A stretch of 64,000 bases of DNA, taken from contig NZ_JABEKS010000001.1 in the NCBI RefSeq assembly GCF_012985205.1, positions 1,860,001 to 1,924,000 of the forward strand, given 5' to 3'. The translations under genes were made by a program, and so were the position numbers. Under the pieces are notes generated by a model. It was not told where the DNA came from. It did no database searches and saw nothing but the letters and a program-made list of their open reading frames with translations. The DNA is from Planctomonas sp. JC2975. Its GTDB lineage: Bacteria; Actinomycetota; Actinomycetes; Actinomycetales; Microbacteriaceae. Of the stretch, positions 9,301 to 16,862 are shown one piece after another. Position 1 is the stretch's first letter. The number at the start of each line of letters is the position of its first letter.

Positions 9301-10870
9301 CGGCCGCGCGCTCCTGTGCCGCAGCGTCGGTCTTCATCGCGCCGCGTCGCTGCGCCTCGCGCTTCGCCAGGCGTTCGTTCACGAGGCCTTCGAGCGCGGA
9401 GAGGAGCGTGGCACCGCTGGCAGCACTGTCCGCCAGATGACCAGCCCCGATCGGAGACTGCGGGCTGGAGGTGTGCGGGATCCACTTGAGCCACTCGAGC
9501 TCCGCGGACCAGCTCGGCGACAGGATGGCGGCCACGGCCAGCTCCGCCGGGGAGTGCAACGCCGTCAGCTGAACCAGGATGGAGTTCAGGCTGCCGATCG
9601 CCTGGTGCGGGGATCCCGCGATGCCCAGGGCACCGGAGTCGTAGAGATTGTCGATGATCGGCACGCCCTCGACGTTGCGATGCCGCTCGACGACGTCGTC
9701 GAGACGCTCCTGATACTCCTTCAGGATGCCGCCCCGACCGCCCGTCTTGATGAGGTTGCGACTCGACATGGTGCCGACGCCGAGACGCACGTTCAGGAAG
9801 GACCAGTGCTCCGGACGCCTGGTCCAGAGCAGCGGGCCGCGCACGACCGCCTGCCCGAAGGCGTCTTGTGTGGATGGCGACTCCTTGGTGCGCAGGTCGC
9901 GTTCCTTCGCCGTCTCCTTCTCGAGCTCCTCGCTGAGCCCGGACAGGCTGTCGTCGAATTCGCCGACGGACTTCCTCAGCCGACGCTTCGCGCGGGTCTT
10001 CTCCGTGAGCGCGTTGCCGACCATCATCACGGGGGACATGAGGATGAAGAGCAACGACGTGATCTGCCCCGAGAACACGAACATGACCCCGCCGATGAGG
10101 AGCGGGGCGATCATCGCGAGGAGCGGGAACGGTTGCGGTTCCGCCTTCGCCGGCACCTCCGGCGCCTTGAACTCCTGTCCGACGTAGCGGGCCTCCACCT
10201 TGGGCGACCGGTTGAAGAACACCGGACCGGCCTTCGGGGCGACCCCGGCGAGCGCCTGCCGATCCGTGATCGTCAGGCGCACCTCAGAGTCGCCGATGAG
10301 GAGGGTCTCTTCACGGGTGACGCGCAGGCGCGGCACGATGCCGCCGTCGACCACTATGCCGTTCGCGCTGCCGAGGTCGACGACTTCGACGGCGTCTGAT
10401 GCCTCGAACCGCACATGCCGTTTCGAGACCAGGTCGTCGTGCAGCACGATGTCGCAGCCGGGGTCGCGGCCGAGCACGGTTGTGCCGAGCGTGATCGGGA
10501 ACTCGCTGCCGGCATCCGGTCCGTTGACGACCCGGAGCGTGGCGACCTGTGCGCCCCGGCCGAGGTTCTTCGGCGCGTAGTGCAGGCCGGCGTCCGCCAG
10601 CTGCACGATGGCCCCGCTGGCGATCCACGCCTCGCCGACGGGTGCTTCGGGAGGCAGCAGCACCCATTCCGATTGTCCGGGAAGCACGGCGTGCAGCGTG
10701 AGCGATGCGGGGAGGGATGCCTGCAGCGCCTGACTGCTCAGACCTGCGTTGGCGGGATCGAGCCGCGCGATCGCCGCTGCGATCTCGGAGATGCTGGCCG
10801 CGGCATCCGCTGTCACCACGATGTCGGCTGGCTGGCCGGATGGTCGATTGAGCGTCAGCTTGAGGCGCAT
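6368..10870 (-). CDS. EccC/EssC-type FtsK/SpoIIIE ATPase of type VII secretion, with FHA domain
   Basis: A 1500-residue motor of the type VII apparatus. It opens with a ubiquitin-like region (about 1-100) and an FHA domain (about 110-200; TVLGRDPGCDIVLHD, SKRHVRF, LGSANG), followed by two membrane segments (about 250-290). Three P-loop modules follow: GGTTGAGKSEF near residue 717 with Walker B LVLVIDEFAAL; GTGGSGKSTVL near 1048 with LLLIDGF; and a third near 1327 (GPPASGRTTAF) in which the Walker lysine is Arg. FHA domains at this place are known in EssC of Bacillota rather than in mycobacterial EccC, so this is the EssC-like architecture in an actinobacterium. It drives export of WXG100/LXG-type substrates; the neighbouring WXG100 and RHS genes are probable cargo. 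Start at 10870 has GGAG nine bases upstream. EccB, EccD, EccE and mycosin genes are not in view. Confidence 0.92.
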   Translation of the reverse strand: MRLKLTLNRPSGQPADIVVTADAAASISEIAAAIARLDPANAGLSSQALQASLPASLTLHAVLPGQSEWVLLPPEAPVGEAWIASGAIVQLADAGLHYAPKNLGRGAQVATLRVVNGPDAGSEFPITLGTTVLGRDPGCDIVLHDDLVSKRHVRFEASDAVEVVDLGSANGIVVDGGIVPRLRVTREETLLIGDSEVRLTITDRQALAGVAPKAGPVFFNRSPKVEARYVGQEFKAPEVPAKAEPQPFPLLAMIAPLLIGGVMFVFSGQITSLLFILMSPVMMVGNALTEKTRAKRRLRKSVGEFDDSLSGLSEELEKETAKERDLRTKESPSTQDAFGQAVVRGPLLWTRRPEHWSFLNVRLGVGTMSSRNLIKTGGRGGILKEYQERLDDVVERHRNVEGVPIIDNLYDSGALGIAGSPHQAIGSLNSILVQLTALHSPAELAVAAILSPSWSAELEWLKWIPHTSSPQSPIGAGHLADSAASGATLLSALEGLVNERLAKREAQRRGAMKTDAAAQERAADVAKGESTPGAQAPIPAMVVLISDDAAVDRARLVQLAERAADAGVYPIWISDHVAALPAACRTYLELSDVPGTGRIGFVRLGETIDDVATEVVDGQGALDFARRMAAVIDAGAVAADSSDLPRSISLVTLLGHDLVETSESVVDRWRQNNSVHDRSGAAPVPRRAGTLRATVGSGGIDPMHLDLRTQGPHALVGGTTGAGKSEFLQAWVLGMAAEYSPDRVTFLFVDYKGGSAFADCVSLPHCVGLVTDLSPHLVRRALTSLRAELHHREHLLNRKKAKDLLELEKRGDPDSPPALVLVIDEFAALVGEVPEFVDGVVDIAQRGRSLGIHLIMATQRPAGVIRDNLRANTNLRVALRMADEADSSDVVGTQDAAHFDPGIPGRGVAKTGPGRLMLFQSGYAGGWTGREPDRAGIDVAELRFGGEVRWEDPGAIDADADTKRDPGPTDQQRLVASMVDAQRLAAIPAPRRPWLDELAPVYDLTLLRQRTDSELLLGVADVPDRQEQVPIYFQPDVDGNLAVYGTGGSGKSTVLRTLACSAAITPRGGPVHVYGLDFGAGSLRMLEQLPHVGAVVKGDDAERVVRLLRMMHEQLEERAQRFAAANASNIAEYRQLAGRPDEPRILLLIDGFPSFREDYEGQGMRAQWYDVFRDVLTDGRQLGMHVALTADRGGAVPSSVAASVQRQVVLRLADEDGYRMLGEPADVLSGTSPAGRAIVDELETQIAVLGGTPIVSEQSANVAKLGAAMHRAGAKPAPEVGSLPVEYPQSALPDRVAGLPVLGIGEGDLVPIGFDPTGAMVLSGPPASGRTTAFLTIARSFRRFDQSARMYYIGNARSAVSREPMWARAATTDEAADELARELTEAMGNEGGIRIGIFVESIGDFSQSAADSSLTGLLKAVNRSDHFLLADGDQSGWASGWGMIGEAKSARRGLLLQPDPTDGDMILNTPLPRSARSEFPPGRGVYVARGKFERVQLPLP

Positions 10871-11150
10871 GGCATGGACTCCAGGAGGACCGAGGCGGTG
10901 CCGCGATTCGGGTCACCGATGCCGCGGGAGGCGTCCGCCGCGACCCGTCAACCCTACCGGTGCCACGGATGCGGTCAGACAGCGCAGTTCACTGCGCGTG
11001 AGGGCTGCTCGGAGGCTCGGTTCACATCCACCAGCCCATTGGTCGGTCATGAACCGACTGGACCACAAGCACCCGTATTGCTCCTGTGCATCGAACCTCC
11101 TGCAGAATCGTCAGATGCCCGCCGCACTCAACAAGCCGAAGAGGAATGCT

Positions 11151-12026
11151 GTGACGACGAAGGGACGCAAGCAGCGGGCGCCCGATCCGCTCGTCGTGCG
11201 CGTCATCGGCTGGATCGCCTGGATCGCGTTCCTCGCTATCTGGGCGATCATCATCGTCGGACTCGTCGTGGAATGGCTCGGCGGCTACAGCCTGACCGAG
11301 CGCCACGTGCTGGGTGGAAGCGTCCTCATGTTCCTCGGACTCTGCCTCGGTGGCTGGGTCATCTGGGTGGTGCTCCAGAGCTTCATCGTCGACGGGGAGT
11401 GGCATCTGGGCGCAACACGCGCCATCCGGTCTCGCACGTATGTCGTGTTCGGCTTACTCGTGCTCGCCGGGGCGGGAATGCTGGTCTTCGCGGCCTGGGG
11501 CCTGTCATTGACCGGCGTGCCGGTCCCCGGCATCGAGATCGCGGGCGCCATCGCCTTCGTCGCCTTCATCGCGTTCGCGCTGCTCGCGTTGTTCGCTGCG
11601 GCCATCGCCGGAGCCGTGCTGATGGGCGGATGGCGCTCGGCGTGGGTCGGTGTCGCCCTGGTCGCCGGCTTGGTCGGTGGGTCGAGTGGTGGCGTGCTCG
11701 ACATCCCCTGGCTGCTGTGGACGGGCATCGGACTTATGGCACTCGCCGGCCTCGGATACTTCATCACGGGCACCCGAGGCGGCTTCGTGCCGCCGTCCGT
11801 GCTCAGCGCATATTCCGGGTGGGGAGTCTTCGTCGTCGGAGCGGGATTGATCGTGCTGGCGCTGATCAACGGCTCGAGCACGATGGTGCTCTACGGCGCC
11901 ATGACGATGGCCGCCTCGCTGGGGATCTGGCTGGGGCACCGCGGCGCGAGGCTCCGGGCCTCCCCGTCCGCCGTCGACGTGGCGCCCGCCTCGGCGAAGC
12001 CTGCCGGCGGGCGCCACACGGACTGA
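11151..12026 (+). CDS. Polytopic membrane protein, unknown function
   Basis: About 291 residues, almost entirely hydrophobic, with roughly eight membrane segments after a short basic N-terminus (MTTKGRKQRAPDPL) and a short cytoplasmic Ala/Pro tail. In-frame ATGs at 11049 and 11115 lack a ribosome site, whereas the GTG at 11151 follows AAGAGGA by five bases, so I take that start. No catalytic motif is visible and I do not recognise the family. It is transcribed divergently from the EssC-type ATPase across a 280-bp gap that contains the inverted repeats GCGCAGT-TC-ACTGCGC (10982-10997) and TCGGT-CATGA-ACCGA (11045-11059). It ends 2 bp before the convergent ABC permease gene. Confidence 0.7.
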   Translation: MTTKGRKQRAPDPLVVRVIGWIAWIAFLAIWAIIIVGLVVEWLGGYSLTERHVLGGSVLMFLGLCLGGWVIWVVLQSFIVDGEWHLGATRAIRSRTYVVFGLLVLAGAGMLVFAAWGLSLTGVPVPGIEIAGAIAFVAFIAFALLALFAAAIAGAVLMGGWRSAWVGVALVAGLVGGSSGGVLDIPWLLWTGIGLMALAGLGYFITGTRGGFVPPSVLSAYSGWGVFVVGAGLIVLALINGSSTMVLYGAMTMAASLGIWLGHRGARLRASPSAVDVAPASAKPAGGRHTD

Positions 12027-12028
12027 GA

Positions 12029-12844
12029 TCACAGGCTCCGCTGGTAGCCGCGGAGCGCTCGGACCGACCACACGTAGGCCAGCACCGCGAGCAGCACCAG
12101 GCCGCCGACGTGCCAGAGGGCGGCGGTGTCCGTGGTGCCGGCGAGGGTGTTGCGCGCCAGGTCGACCGCCCACGTCATGGGGTTGTACTTCGACACGTTC
12201 TGCACCCAGTCGGGCATGAGGGATGCCGGCATCATCGTCGTCGAGAGGAAGGTCACCGGCAGCACCACGATCTGCGAGATGCCGATGAGCGCCACCTGGT
12301 TGCGGGCGGTCAGGGCAGCAGCCGTGGACAGCGAGCAGAAAATGGTCGCCAACAGGAGCGCAGCGAGCAGGGCGAGCGCCATGCCGCCGACGCCTCCCGG
12401 ATACGTCGCCCCGCCGAGCCATCCGATGAGCAGCACGACGATGGACTGCGCGAGGCAGATGATCAGCTGCTGCACGAGCTGGCCGGTGATGATCGCCGTG
12501 CGGGCGACGGGCGCGGTGAGGAGCTGATCCATCACGCCGGACTTCATGTCGTCGATGTATCCCGTGCCGGCCCACGCGCCGCTGTACAGCACCGTCATCA
12601 TGAGCACGCCCGGCACGAGGAATGTGACGTAGTCTGTGCCCGCGAAGCCCGGCAGTTTGCCGAGCGAGGAGAACACCTGGCCGAACAGCAGGATCCAGAC
12701 GACGGGCTGCACCAGCGAGAACGCGGCGCCCCACACCTGGCGGCGCACGTTGATGAGCCAGCGTTCGGTGATCTGAGCGGTCTGGGTGAGCCATCCGGAG
12801 CGCACGGGGTGTGCCGGAACGGTCTGTGCGAGTGCGGTGGTCAT
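12029..12844 (-). CDS. DrrB-type ABC-2 transporter permease
   Basis: A 271-residue integral membrane subunit with six predicted membrane segments and the ABC-2 membrane signature (the NPMTWAVDLARN stretch and the preceding FLSTTMMP loop are typical of DrrB-like permeases). It pairs with the ATPase encoded immediately upstream, whose stop overlaps this start (ATGA, 12841-12844). Such pairs export hydrophobic drugs, lipids or peptides; the substrate cannot be told from sequence. It is the last gene of the padR-led operon. Confidence 0.9.
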   Translation of the reverse strand: MTTALAQTVPAHPVRSGWLTQTAQITERWLINVRRQVWGAAFSLVQPVVWILLFGQVFSSLGKLPGFAGTDYVTFLVPGVLMMTVLYSGAWAGTGYIDDMKSGVMDQLLTAPVARTAIITGQLVQQLIICLAQSIVVLLIGWLGGATYPGGVGGMALALLAALLLATIFCSLSTAAALTARNQVALIGISQIVVLPVTFLSTTMMPASLMPDWVQNVSKYNPMTWAVDLARNTLAGTTDTAALWHVGGLVLLAVLAYVWSVRALRGYQRSL

Positions 12845-13929
12845 GCTGCTTCTCCCTTCGAGGAGGCGTGCCGAGCGGTAGTCGCTGCGGAGCCGGATTC
12901 TGCGGACTCGGATGTCGAGGTGCCCGATTGGGAGGCATCCGTTCCGGAGTCGGCGCGGTCGAACGACCGGCCGGCGTAGTGCAGGTACACGTCGTCGAGG
13001 CTCGGCCTGGATGCCGACACGGCGCCGAACACGACGCCTGCCTCTTCGAGCGCTGCGATCGTCGGCGCCACGGCGGCCGATGCGTCGTCCGTGCGGGCCA
13101 CGAGCTGTCCGCTCGTGCCCTCGGACTCGACGACCACGTCGCGCAGTCCGAACACGGATGCCGCGGCACGCCGCACGCGCTCCGCGTCCGGCTCGACGAG
13201 CGAGACGCGCAGCGTGTCGCCGTTCAGCGACGCCTTGAGCTGGTCAGGGCTGCCGCCCACGACCTTGGTTCCGTGGTCGATGATCATCACGTCGTCAGCG
13301 AGGCGGTCGGCCTCTTCCAGGTAGTGCGTCGTGAGGATGACCGTGATCGCGCGCTCCGCGGACAGCCTGCGGATCTCGCTCCACATCGCAGCACGCGCCT
13401 CGGGATCGAGGCCCGTCGTCGGCTCGTCGAGGAAGAGCACGCGAGGGGCGTGCACGAGTGCGGCAGCGACATCCAGCCGCCTCCGCATTCCGCCGGAGAA
13501 CTTGCCGACCGGGCGGTCGGCGGTGTCGCCGAGTCCGAATTCGTTCAGCAGAGCGGATGCCCGTGCCCTGGCATCCCCAGCGGCCATGCCGCGCAGACGG
13601 CCTGCGAGCATCAGGTTCTCCGTTCCGGTGAGCAGCGGGTCGGTGCTCGCGCCCTGCGACACGTAGCCGATGTGCTGGCGCACCTCGGCGGGACGCCTCA
13701 CCACCTCGAGCCCAAAGATGCGCGCGGATCCGCCGCTCGCTCGGCTCAGCGTGGTCAGGATCTTGGTCGTGGTCGACTTGCCGGCGCCGTTGGGTCCGAG
13801 CATCGCGAACACGATCCCGGCCGGCACCTGGAAGGTGAGGCCGCGCAGAGCACGCACCGGAGTGCGGTGGGGTCCGCGGTAGGTCTTGGTGAGGTCGGCG
13901 ACCTCGACCGCGAGGCTGTTTTCAGGCAT
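12841..13929 (-). CDS. DrrA-type ABC transporter ATP-binding protein
   Basis: A 362-residue ABC ATPase of the daunorubicin-resistance DrrA class. Visible motifs: Walker A GPNGAGKSTTT near residue 45, signature SGGMRRRLD near 145, Walker B VLFLDEPTTGLDP near 165 and the H-loop TTHYLEEAD near 198, followed by the C-terminal DUF4162-like domain of DrrA proteins. The last 40 residues are Ser/Thr/Glu-rich and look disordered. An upstream in-frame ATG at 13938 would sit directly against the ribosome site; the ATG at 13929 has AAAGGG nine bases upstream and is preferred. It energises the permease encoded downstream with a 4-base overlap. Confidence 0.93.
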   Translation of the reverse strand: MPENSLAVEVADLTKTYRGPHRTPVRALRGLTFQVPAGIVFAMLGPNGAGKSTTTKILTTLSRASGGSARIFGLEVVRRPAEVRQHIGYVSQGASTDPLLTGTENLMLAGRLRGMAAGDARARASALLNEFGLGDTADRPVGKFSGGMRRRLDVAAALVHAPRVLFLDEPTTGLDPEARAAMWSEIRRLSAERAITVILTTHYLEEADRLADDVMIIDHGTKVVGGSPDQLKASLNGDTLRVSLVEPDAERVRRAAASVFGLRDVVVESEGTSGQLVARTDDASAAVAPTIAALEEAGVVFGAVSASRPSLDDVYLHYAGRSFDRADSGTDASQSGTSTSESAESGSAATTARHASSKGEAA

Positions 13930-14004
13930 GACGAACATCCCTTTCGTGGAGGGTCATTGTTGTGGTGTGCAGTTCTCGGGCGATGCCCGCGATGACTCGA
14001 GCGG

Positions 14005-14958
14005 TCAGCGCCCCGAGTCGACGCGACGCGTGTCGTCGCCGCTGGTGTCGTCGCTGTGGCCGAACAGCATGCGTGCCAGCAGCAGCAGCATGGCCGCCAA
14101 GCCGCCGACAAAGGCGACGGGCGCCCACCACCAGCCGACGGTGAAGACGAGAACGGCGATGAGCACGAACGTGAGAATCCAGATGACCGCGGTGTAGATG
14201 CCGAACCGGGCAGCGACCTCCGGATGCTCGTCGAATCTGTTGGGCGGCATCGTGTCACGCGCCACCCTGGTCCAGGCCTTGTGCCGGTTAGTCTGCGTGG
14301 CGCCGAGGAACGCGAACAGGATGATCGACGCGATCACGCCAAGCGCCGCGAAGACGATGCACCAGATGGGCACGGCCTGCAGTGCGACGAGCCCGACCCA
14401 ACCGAGTCCGTACAGGGCCAGGAAGCTGGCGAGCCCGTAGCCGCCGGCGCGATACGGCGGCATCGGGTGGTTCGTCGTCGTCTCCTGGGCGAGCGAGTCG
14501 CCCACGAGAAGCAGGAGACCGGTGGATGCGAGGCCGAGCAGGGCGATGACCGGCCCCGCCGACAGGGGCAGCACGCCCGTCGCGCCGAGAGTGCAGAGCG
14601 TCACGCCGACGACGATCATGACGGACCACACGACGGCGCGCACGACGAATCCGGGTTTCGGGCGCACCCGGTTCCGCGTTGCCAGCGCCGCGTAGCCGTA
14701 CTGGGCCGGTCGCGCCGACGGCGTGACGGACGCGGCGCCCTGCGGCGCCCCATCCGCTTCCTCGAGCAGGTCGCGCACGTCGCCCAGCTCGGCGATGGCA
14801 CGGCGTGCGGCTTCCCCGGATGCGATGCCGGACGCCTCCAGGTCATCGACCCTGGCGACCAGGTTCGCGCGCACCTCTTCTTTCAGGTCCTGCGCCTCCG
14901 GGGTCATCTCGACGCCGGCGAAGGCCTCGTCGAGCAGACGGTGGATGTCGGTGTTCAT
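14005..14958 (-). CDS. Membrane protein with permease prefix domain
   Basis: A 317-residue protein. Residues 1-75 form the helical permease-prefix type domain (IHRLLDEAFAGVEMTPEAQD, then EEVRANLVARVDDLEASG and the AIAELGDVRDLL motif), which is common in proteins encoded next to PadR regulators and DrrAB exporters. The remainder has about seven membrane segments and a short hydrophilic C-terminus. The start has AAGGA eight bases upstream. It begins one base after the padR stop and lies 75 bp before the ATPase gene, so it is in the same operon and may be a membrane partner or regulator of the exporter. The biochemical function is unknown. Confidence 0.85.
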   Translation of the reverse strand: MNTDIHRLLDEAFAGVEMTPEAQDLKEEVRANLVARVDDLEASGIASGEAARRAIAELGDVRDLLEEADGAPQGAASVTPSARPAQYGYAALATRNRVRPKPGFVVRAVVWSVMIVVGVTLCTLGATGVLPLSAGPVIALLGLASTGLLLLVGDSLAQETTTNHPMPPYRAGGYGLASFLALYGLGWVGLVALQAVPIWCIVFAALGVIASIILFAFLGATQTNRHKAWTRVARDTMPPNRFDEHPEVAARFGIYTAVIWILTFVLIAVLVFTVGWWWAPVAFVGGLAAMLLLLARMLFGHSDDTSGDDTRRVDSGR

Positions 14959-14959
14959 G

Positions 14960-15349
14960 TCAGCGTTCCTTCACGTCGAGGAGGGAGTCGATGATGCGGC
15001 GGGTCGCGATCCAGGCCGTCACGTTGGAGCCGTACACGGCGCGGCCGGCGTCGGTGATGCGGTAGTACTTGCGGCGGCCGCCCTGCGTCTCGTCTCCCCA
15101 GTACGGCTCGATGAGGCCGTCCTTGGTGAGTCGGCGGAAGGCCGCGTACAGGGTGGCCTCTTTGATCTCGTAGTCGCCGCCGGTGGCTTCCCTGATGGCT
15201 TTGTGGATCTCGTAGCCGTAGCTGTCGCCGCCGCGCAGCACGCCGAGCACGATCGTGTCGGTGTGGCCGCGCAGCAGGTCCGCCGCGAATGCGGACGACC
15301 CGGAATCCGGCGCCTCCGCGGCGCCGGTGGGTCCGGTGTTCGGTGTCAT
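14960..15349 (-). CDS. PadR-family transcriptional repressor
   Basis: A 129-residue PadR protein: a winged-helix domain (GDSYGYEIHKAIREATGG, then TLYAAFRRLTKDGLIEPYW and the wing TQGGRRKYYRIT) followed by a short C-terminal helix used for dimerisation. The first 25 residues are a Pro/Ala-rich tail. PadR repressors respond to small hydrophobic ligands and usually control adjacent exporters, which fits the permease-prefix/DrrA/DrrB genes behind it. Three TCAAGTA repeats cover its own promoter, so negative autoregulation of the whole operon is likely. Confidence 0.92.
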   Translation of the reverse strand: MTPNTGPTGAAEAPDSGSSAFAADLLRGHTDTIVLGVLRGGDSYGYEIHKAIREATGGDYEIKEATLYAAFRRLTKDGLIEPYWGDETQGGRRKYYRITDAGRAVYGSNVTAWIATRRIIDSLLDVKER

Positions 15350-15350
15350 G

Positions 15351-15392
15351 TCAAGTACTGTATCAGATCAAGTACTGGGGCTGTCAAGTATG
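15351..15392 (-). promoter_or_regulatory. padR operon promoter with three operator repeats
   Basis: Read on the minus strand: -35 TTGACA (15387-15382), a 17-bp spacer and -10 GATACA (15364-15359), placing the transcription start about 3 bases before the padR ATG, so the mRNA is nearly leaderless. The repeat TCAAGTACT occurs at 15351-15359 and 15368-15376, and TCAAGTATG at 15384-15392 (spacing 17 and 16 bp). These overlap both promoter hexamers and are the obvious PadR operators. Confidence 0.65.
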
Positions 15393-15411
15393 TTCCTCCC
15401 CCACCCACCCC

Positions 15412-15472
15412 GTTCCGCTGTCACAAACCGCGGGTGCGCCCGCGCGCGACCCACGATTCGCGACAGCGGAAC
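15412..15472. repeat. 61-bp palindromic repeat, family A, copy 1
   Basis: It starts with GTTCCGCTGTC and ends with the exact reverse complement GACAGCGGAAC; the middle is GC-rich and only partly paired. The length of 61 bp is shared with the copies at 15528 and 16724. Together they flank the DUF559 gene. Confidence 0.8.
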
Positions 15473-15527
15473 ATTTCTGCCCGACCGTCGCTCGAGTCCC
15501 GCGCGGGCCGCGAGCGGGCGACCCAGG

Positions 15528-15588
15528 GTTCCGCTGTCACAAATCGCGAACGCGCTGGCGCAGGACCCGCACTCTGCGACAGCGGAAG
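15528..15588. repeat. 61-bp palindromic repeat, family A, copy 2
   Basis: Same ends as copy 1 (GTTCCGCTGTCACAAA at the left, GACAGCGGAA at the right; the last base is G instead of C). The left 16 bases are identical to copy 1, the centre differs. It lies 43 bp downstream of the DUF559 stop codon. Confidence 0.8.
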
Positions 15589-15631
15589 GTGCGAGACGGC
15601 GCGGCGCAAGGCGGGCGGCGGATGCGATGCC

Positions 15632-16600
15632 TCAGGCCGCGGCGGCGCGCGCTGCCCGCACGCGACGGACCAACTCGCTCGGGTGCCGGAAGACCAAGGC
15701 CTTCGTGACGCGGATGACACGCCATCCGTGCTCGGTGAGCCCTTCGATCCGATCCACATCGTGCGCCCATTGCACGGGATCCACCCGATGATGGTCACCT
15801 TCGTACTCGATCGCGATCCGCAGCGCCGGATATGCCAGGTCGACGCACGCGAGGAAGGTTCCGTACTCGTCGAAGACGTCGTGGTCCAGGATGGGCTCGG
15901 GCAGTCCGGCGTCCACGAGGATGAGGCGCGTCCATGTCTCGGGGCGTGACGACGAGCCCGTCCGGACGAGTGGCAAGGCTGCCCGCAGACCCTCGATCCC
16001 GATCCGCCTCCCGGCTCGAACACAGGCTTCGAGCTCCTCGAGCGTGGCGAGCGACCTATCGGACGGCCGCGGCGAGAGCCCAGGCATGCGCGGGATCCGG
16101 GCGATGGCATCCGCGAGCGCGACCACGTCATACGGATGACTGAGCATCGGGGCAACGGAGGCCCACGTTGACGCGGGGCTGGAGAGGTGCCATCCGAATT
16201 CCGGATGTCTACCGACGGCGGTCGTCGTGGCGCGAGCCTGGTGCCCTACGATCCCTCGGCTTCGTGGAGCGCGCTTCGGCGCGAGGACGCTGACGTGGAG
16301 CACCCCCGGATCGATCACGGCCCAGGGAAGGGGAAGGTCCCAGAGCACTGCAGCGGTGACATGGCTGAAGAACTCATGCCTGCCCATTCGCTCCGCGTAG
16401 GCGCGGGCGAGCGATGCGATATCCCGTTCGCGGGCCCGCAGCCGGACGGCCTCGACTCCGGATGATCCGAGGACGCGCACGCCATGGAACGGCGACGCAA
16501 GGTCACCGGCGCGGAGGCGGGATGGGGGCACCCCGGCATCCAGCGCACGCAAGGTCGTGAAGGTCGGCCCGAGGGCGGGCGGCAGAAGAGAGGGACGCAT
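15632..16600 (-). CDS. DUF559 protein (Vsr/PD-(D/E)XK nuclease-like C-terminus)
   Basis: About 322 residues from the ATG at 16600 (an ORF extension to 16690 runs into a repeat and lacks a family match). The C-terminal 100 residues carry the DUF559 pattern: VDLAYP, then RIAIEYEGDHH, D-VDRI and GWRVIRVT. This is the Asp...Glu-x-Glu/Asp...His layout of very-short-patch-repair-like endonucleases. The N-terminal half (PPSRLRAGDLASPFHGVRV) resembles the winged-helix start of AbiEi-like antitoxin proteins. DUF559 proteins are abundant in actinobacteria; their function is not established. It stands alone between family-A palindromes (copies 1-2 downstream, a half-copy and copy 3 upstream), and a second DUF559 gene at 27476 shows the same arrangement with other repeats. 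Confidence 0.85.
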   Translation of the reverse strand: MRPSLLPPALGPTFTTLRALDAGVPPSRLRAGDLASPFHGVRVLGSSGVEAVRLRARERDIASLARAYAERMGRHEFFSHVTAAVLWDLPLPWAVIDPGVLHVSVLAPKRAPRSRGIVGHQARATTTAVGRHPEFGWHLSSPASTWASVAPMLSHPYDVVALADAIARIPRMPGLSPRPSDRSLATLEELEACVRAGRRIGIEGLRAALPLVRTGSSSRPETWTRLILVDAGLPEPILDHDVFDEYGTFLACVDLAYPALRIAIEYEGDHHRVDPVQWAHDVDRIEGLTEHGWRVIRVTKALVFRHPSELVRRVRAARAAAA

Positions 16601-16677
16601 GTGTCGAACCCTGTCGGATCCGCCGTGCCGGGGTCGCCGGCTCTCCACAGCTCTGTGTCGAGCAAGCGCCCCGTCTC

Positions 16678-16690
16678 GTTCCGTTGTCAC
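16678..16690. repeat. Half copy of palindromic repeat family A
   Basis: GTTCCGTTGTCAC matches the left end of the family with one change (C to T). No right end follows before copy 3 begins at 16724, so this looks like a truncated copy abutting an intact one. Confidence 0.55.
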
Positions 16691-16723
16691 GAACCTCGGC
16701 CTTCCGCTGGCGTCGGCGTCGGC

Positions 16724-16784
16724 GTTCCGCTGTCACTGATTGCTGGTCGCATGAGGCGACACCCGCAATCTGTGACAGCGGAAC
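16724..16784. repeat. 61-bp palindromic repeat, family A, copy 3
   Basis: Left end GTTCCGCTGTCAC and right end GTGACAGCGGAAC form a perfect 13-bp inverted repeat; ATTGC/GCAAT extends it inward with small gaps. Exactly 61 bp, as in copies 1 and 2. It lies 124 bp upstream of the DUF559 start. Just beyond it, GGTGTCAC-GGACGAG is duplicated in tandem (16807-16840). Confidence 0.8.
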
Positions 16785-16862
16785 GGGCGGTGGCCCAGAC
16801 ACGAGAGGTGTCACGGGACGAGGGGTGTCACCGGACGAGACAGCCGCCCGACACCGGCATCC

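Noticed and set aside
7061-10399. Plus-strand ORF of 1112 codons
   Set aside because: Antisense shadow of the EssC-type ATPase, produced by GC-rich codon bias.
11049-11150. Upstream ATG starts for the membrane protein at 11151
   Set aside because: Neither 11049 nor 11115 has a ribosome site, while GTG 11151 has AAGAGGA at five bases.
13917-13929. GTTTTCAGGCATG resembles an arm of palindrome family B
   Set aside because: It is the start of the DrrA-type coding sequence read backwards, without a second arm; a chance match.
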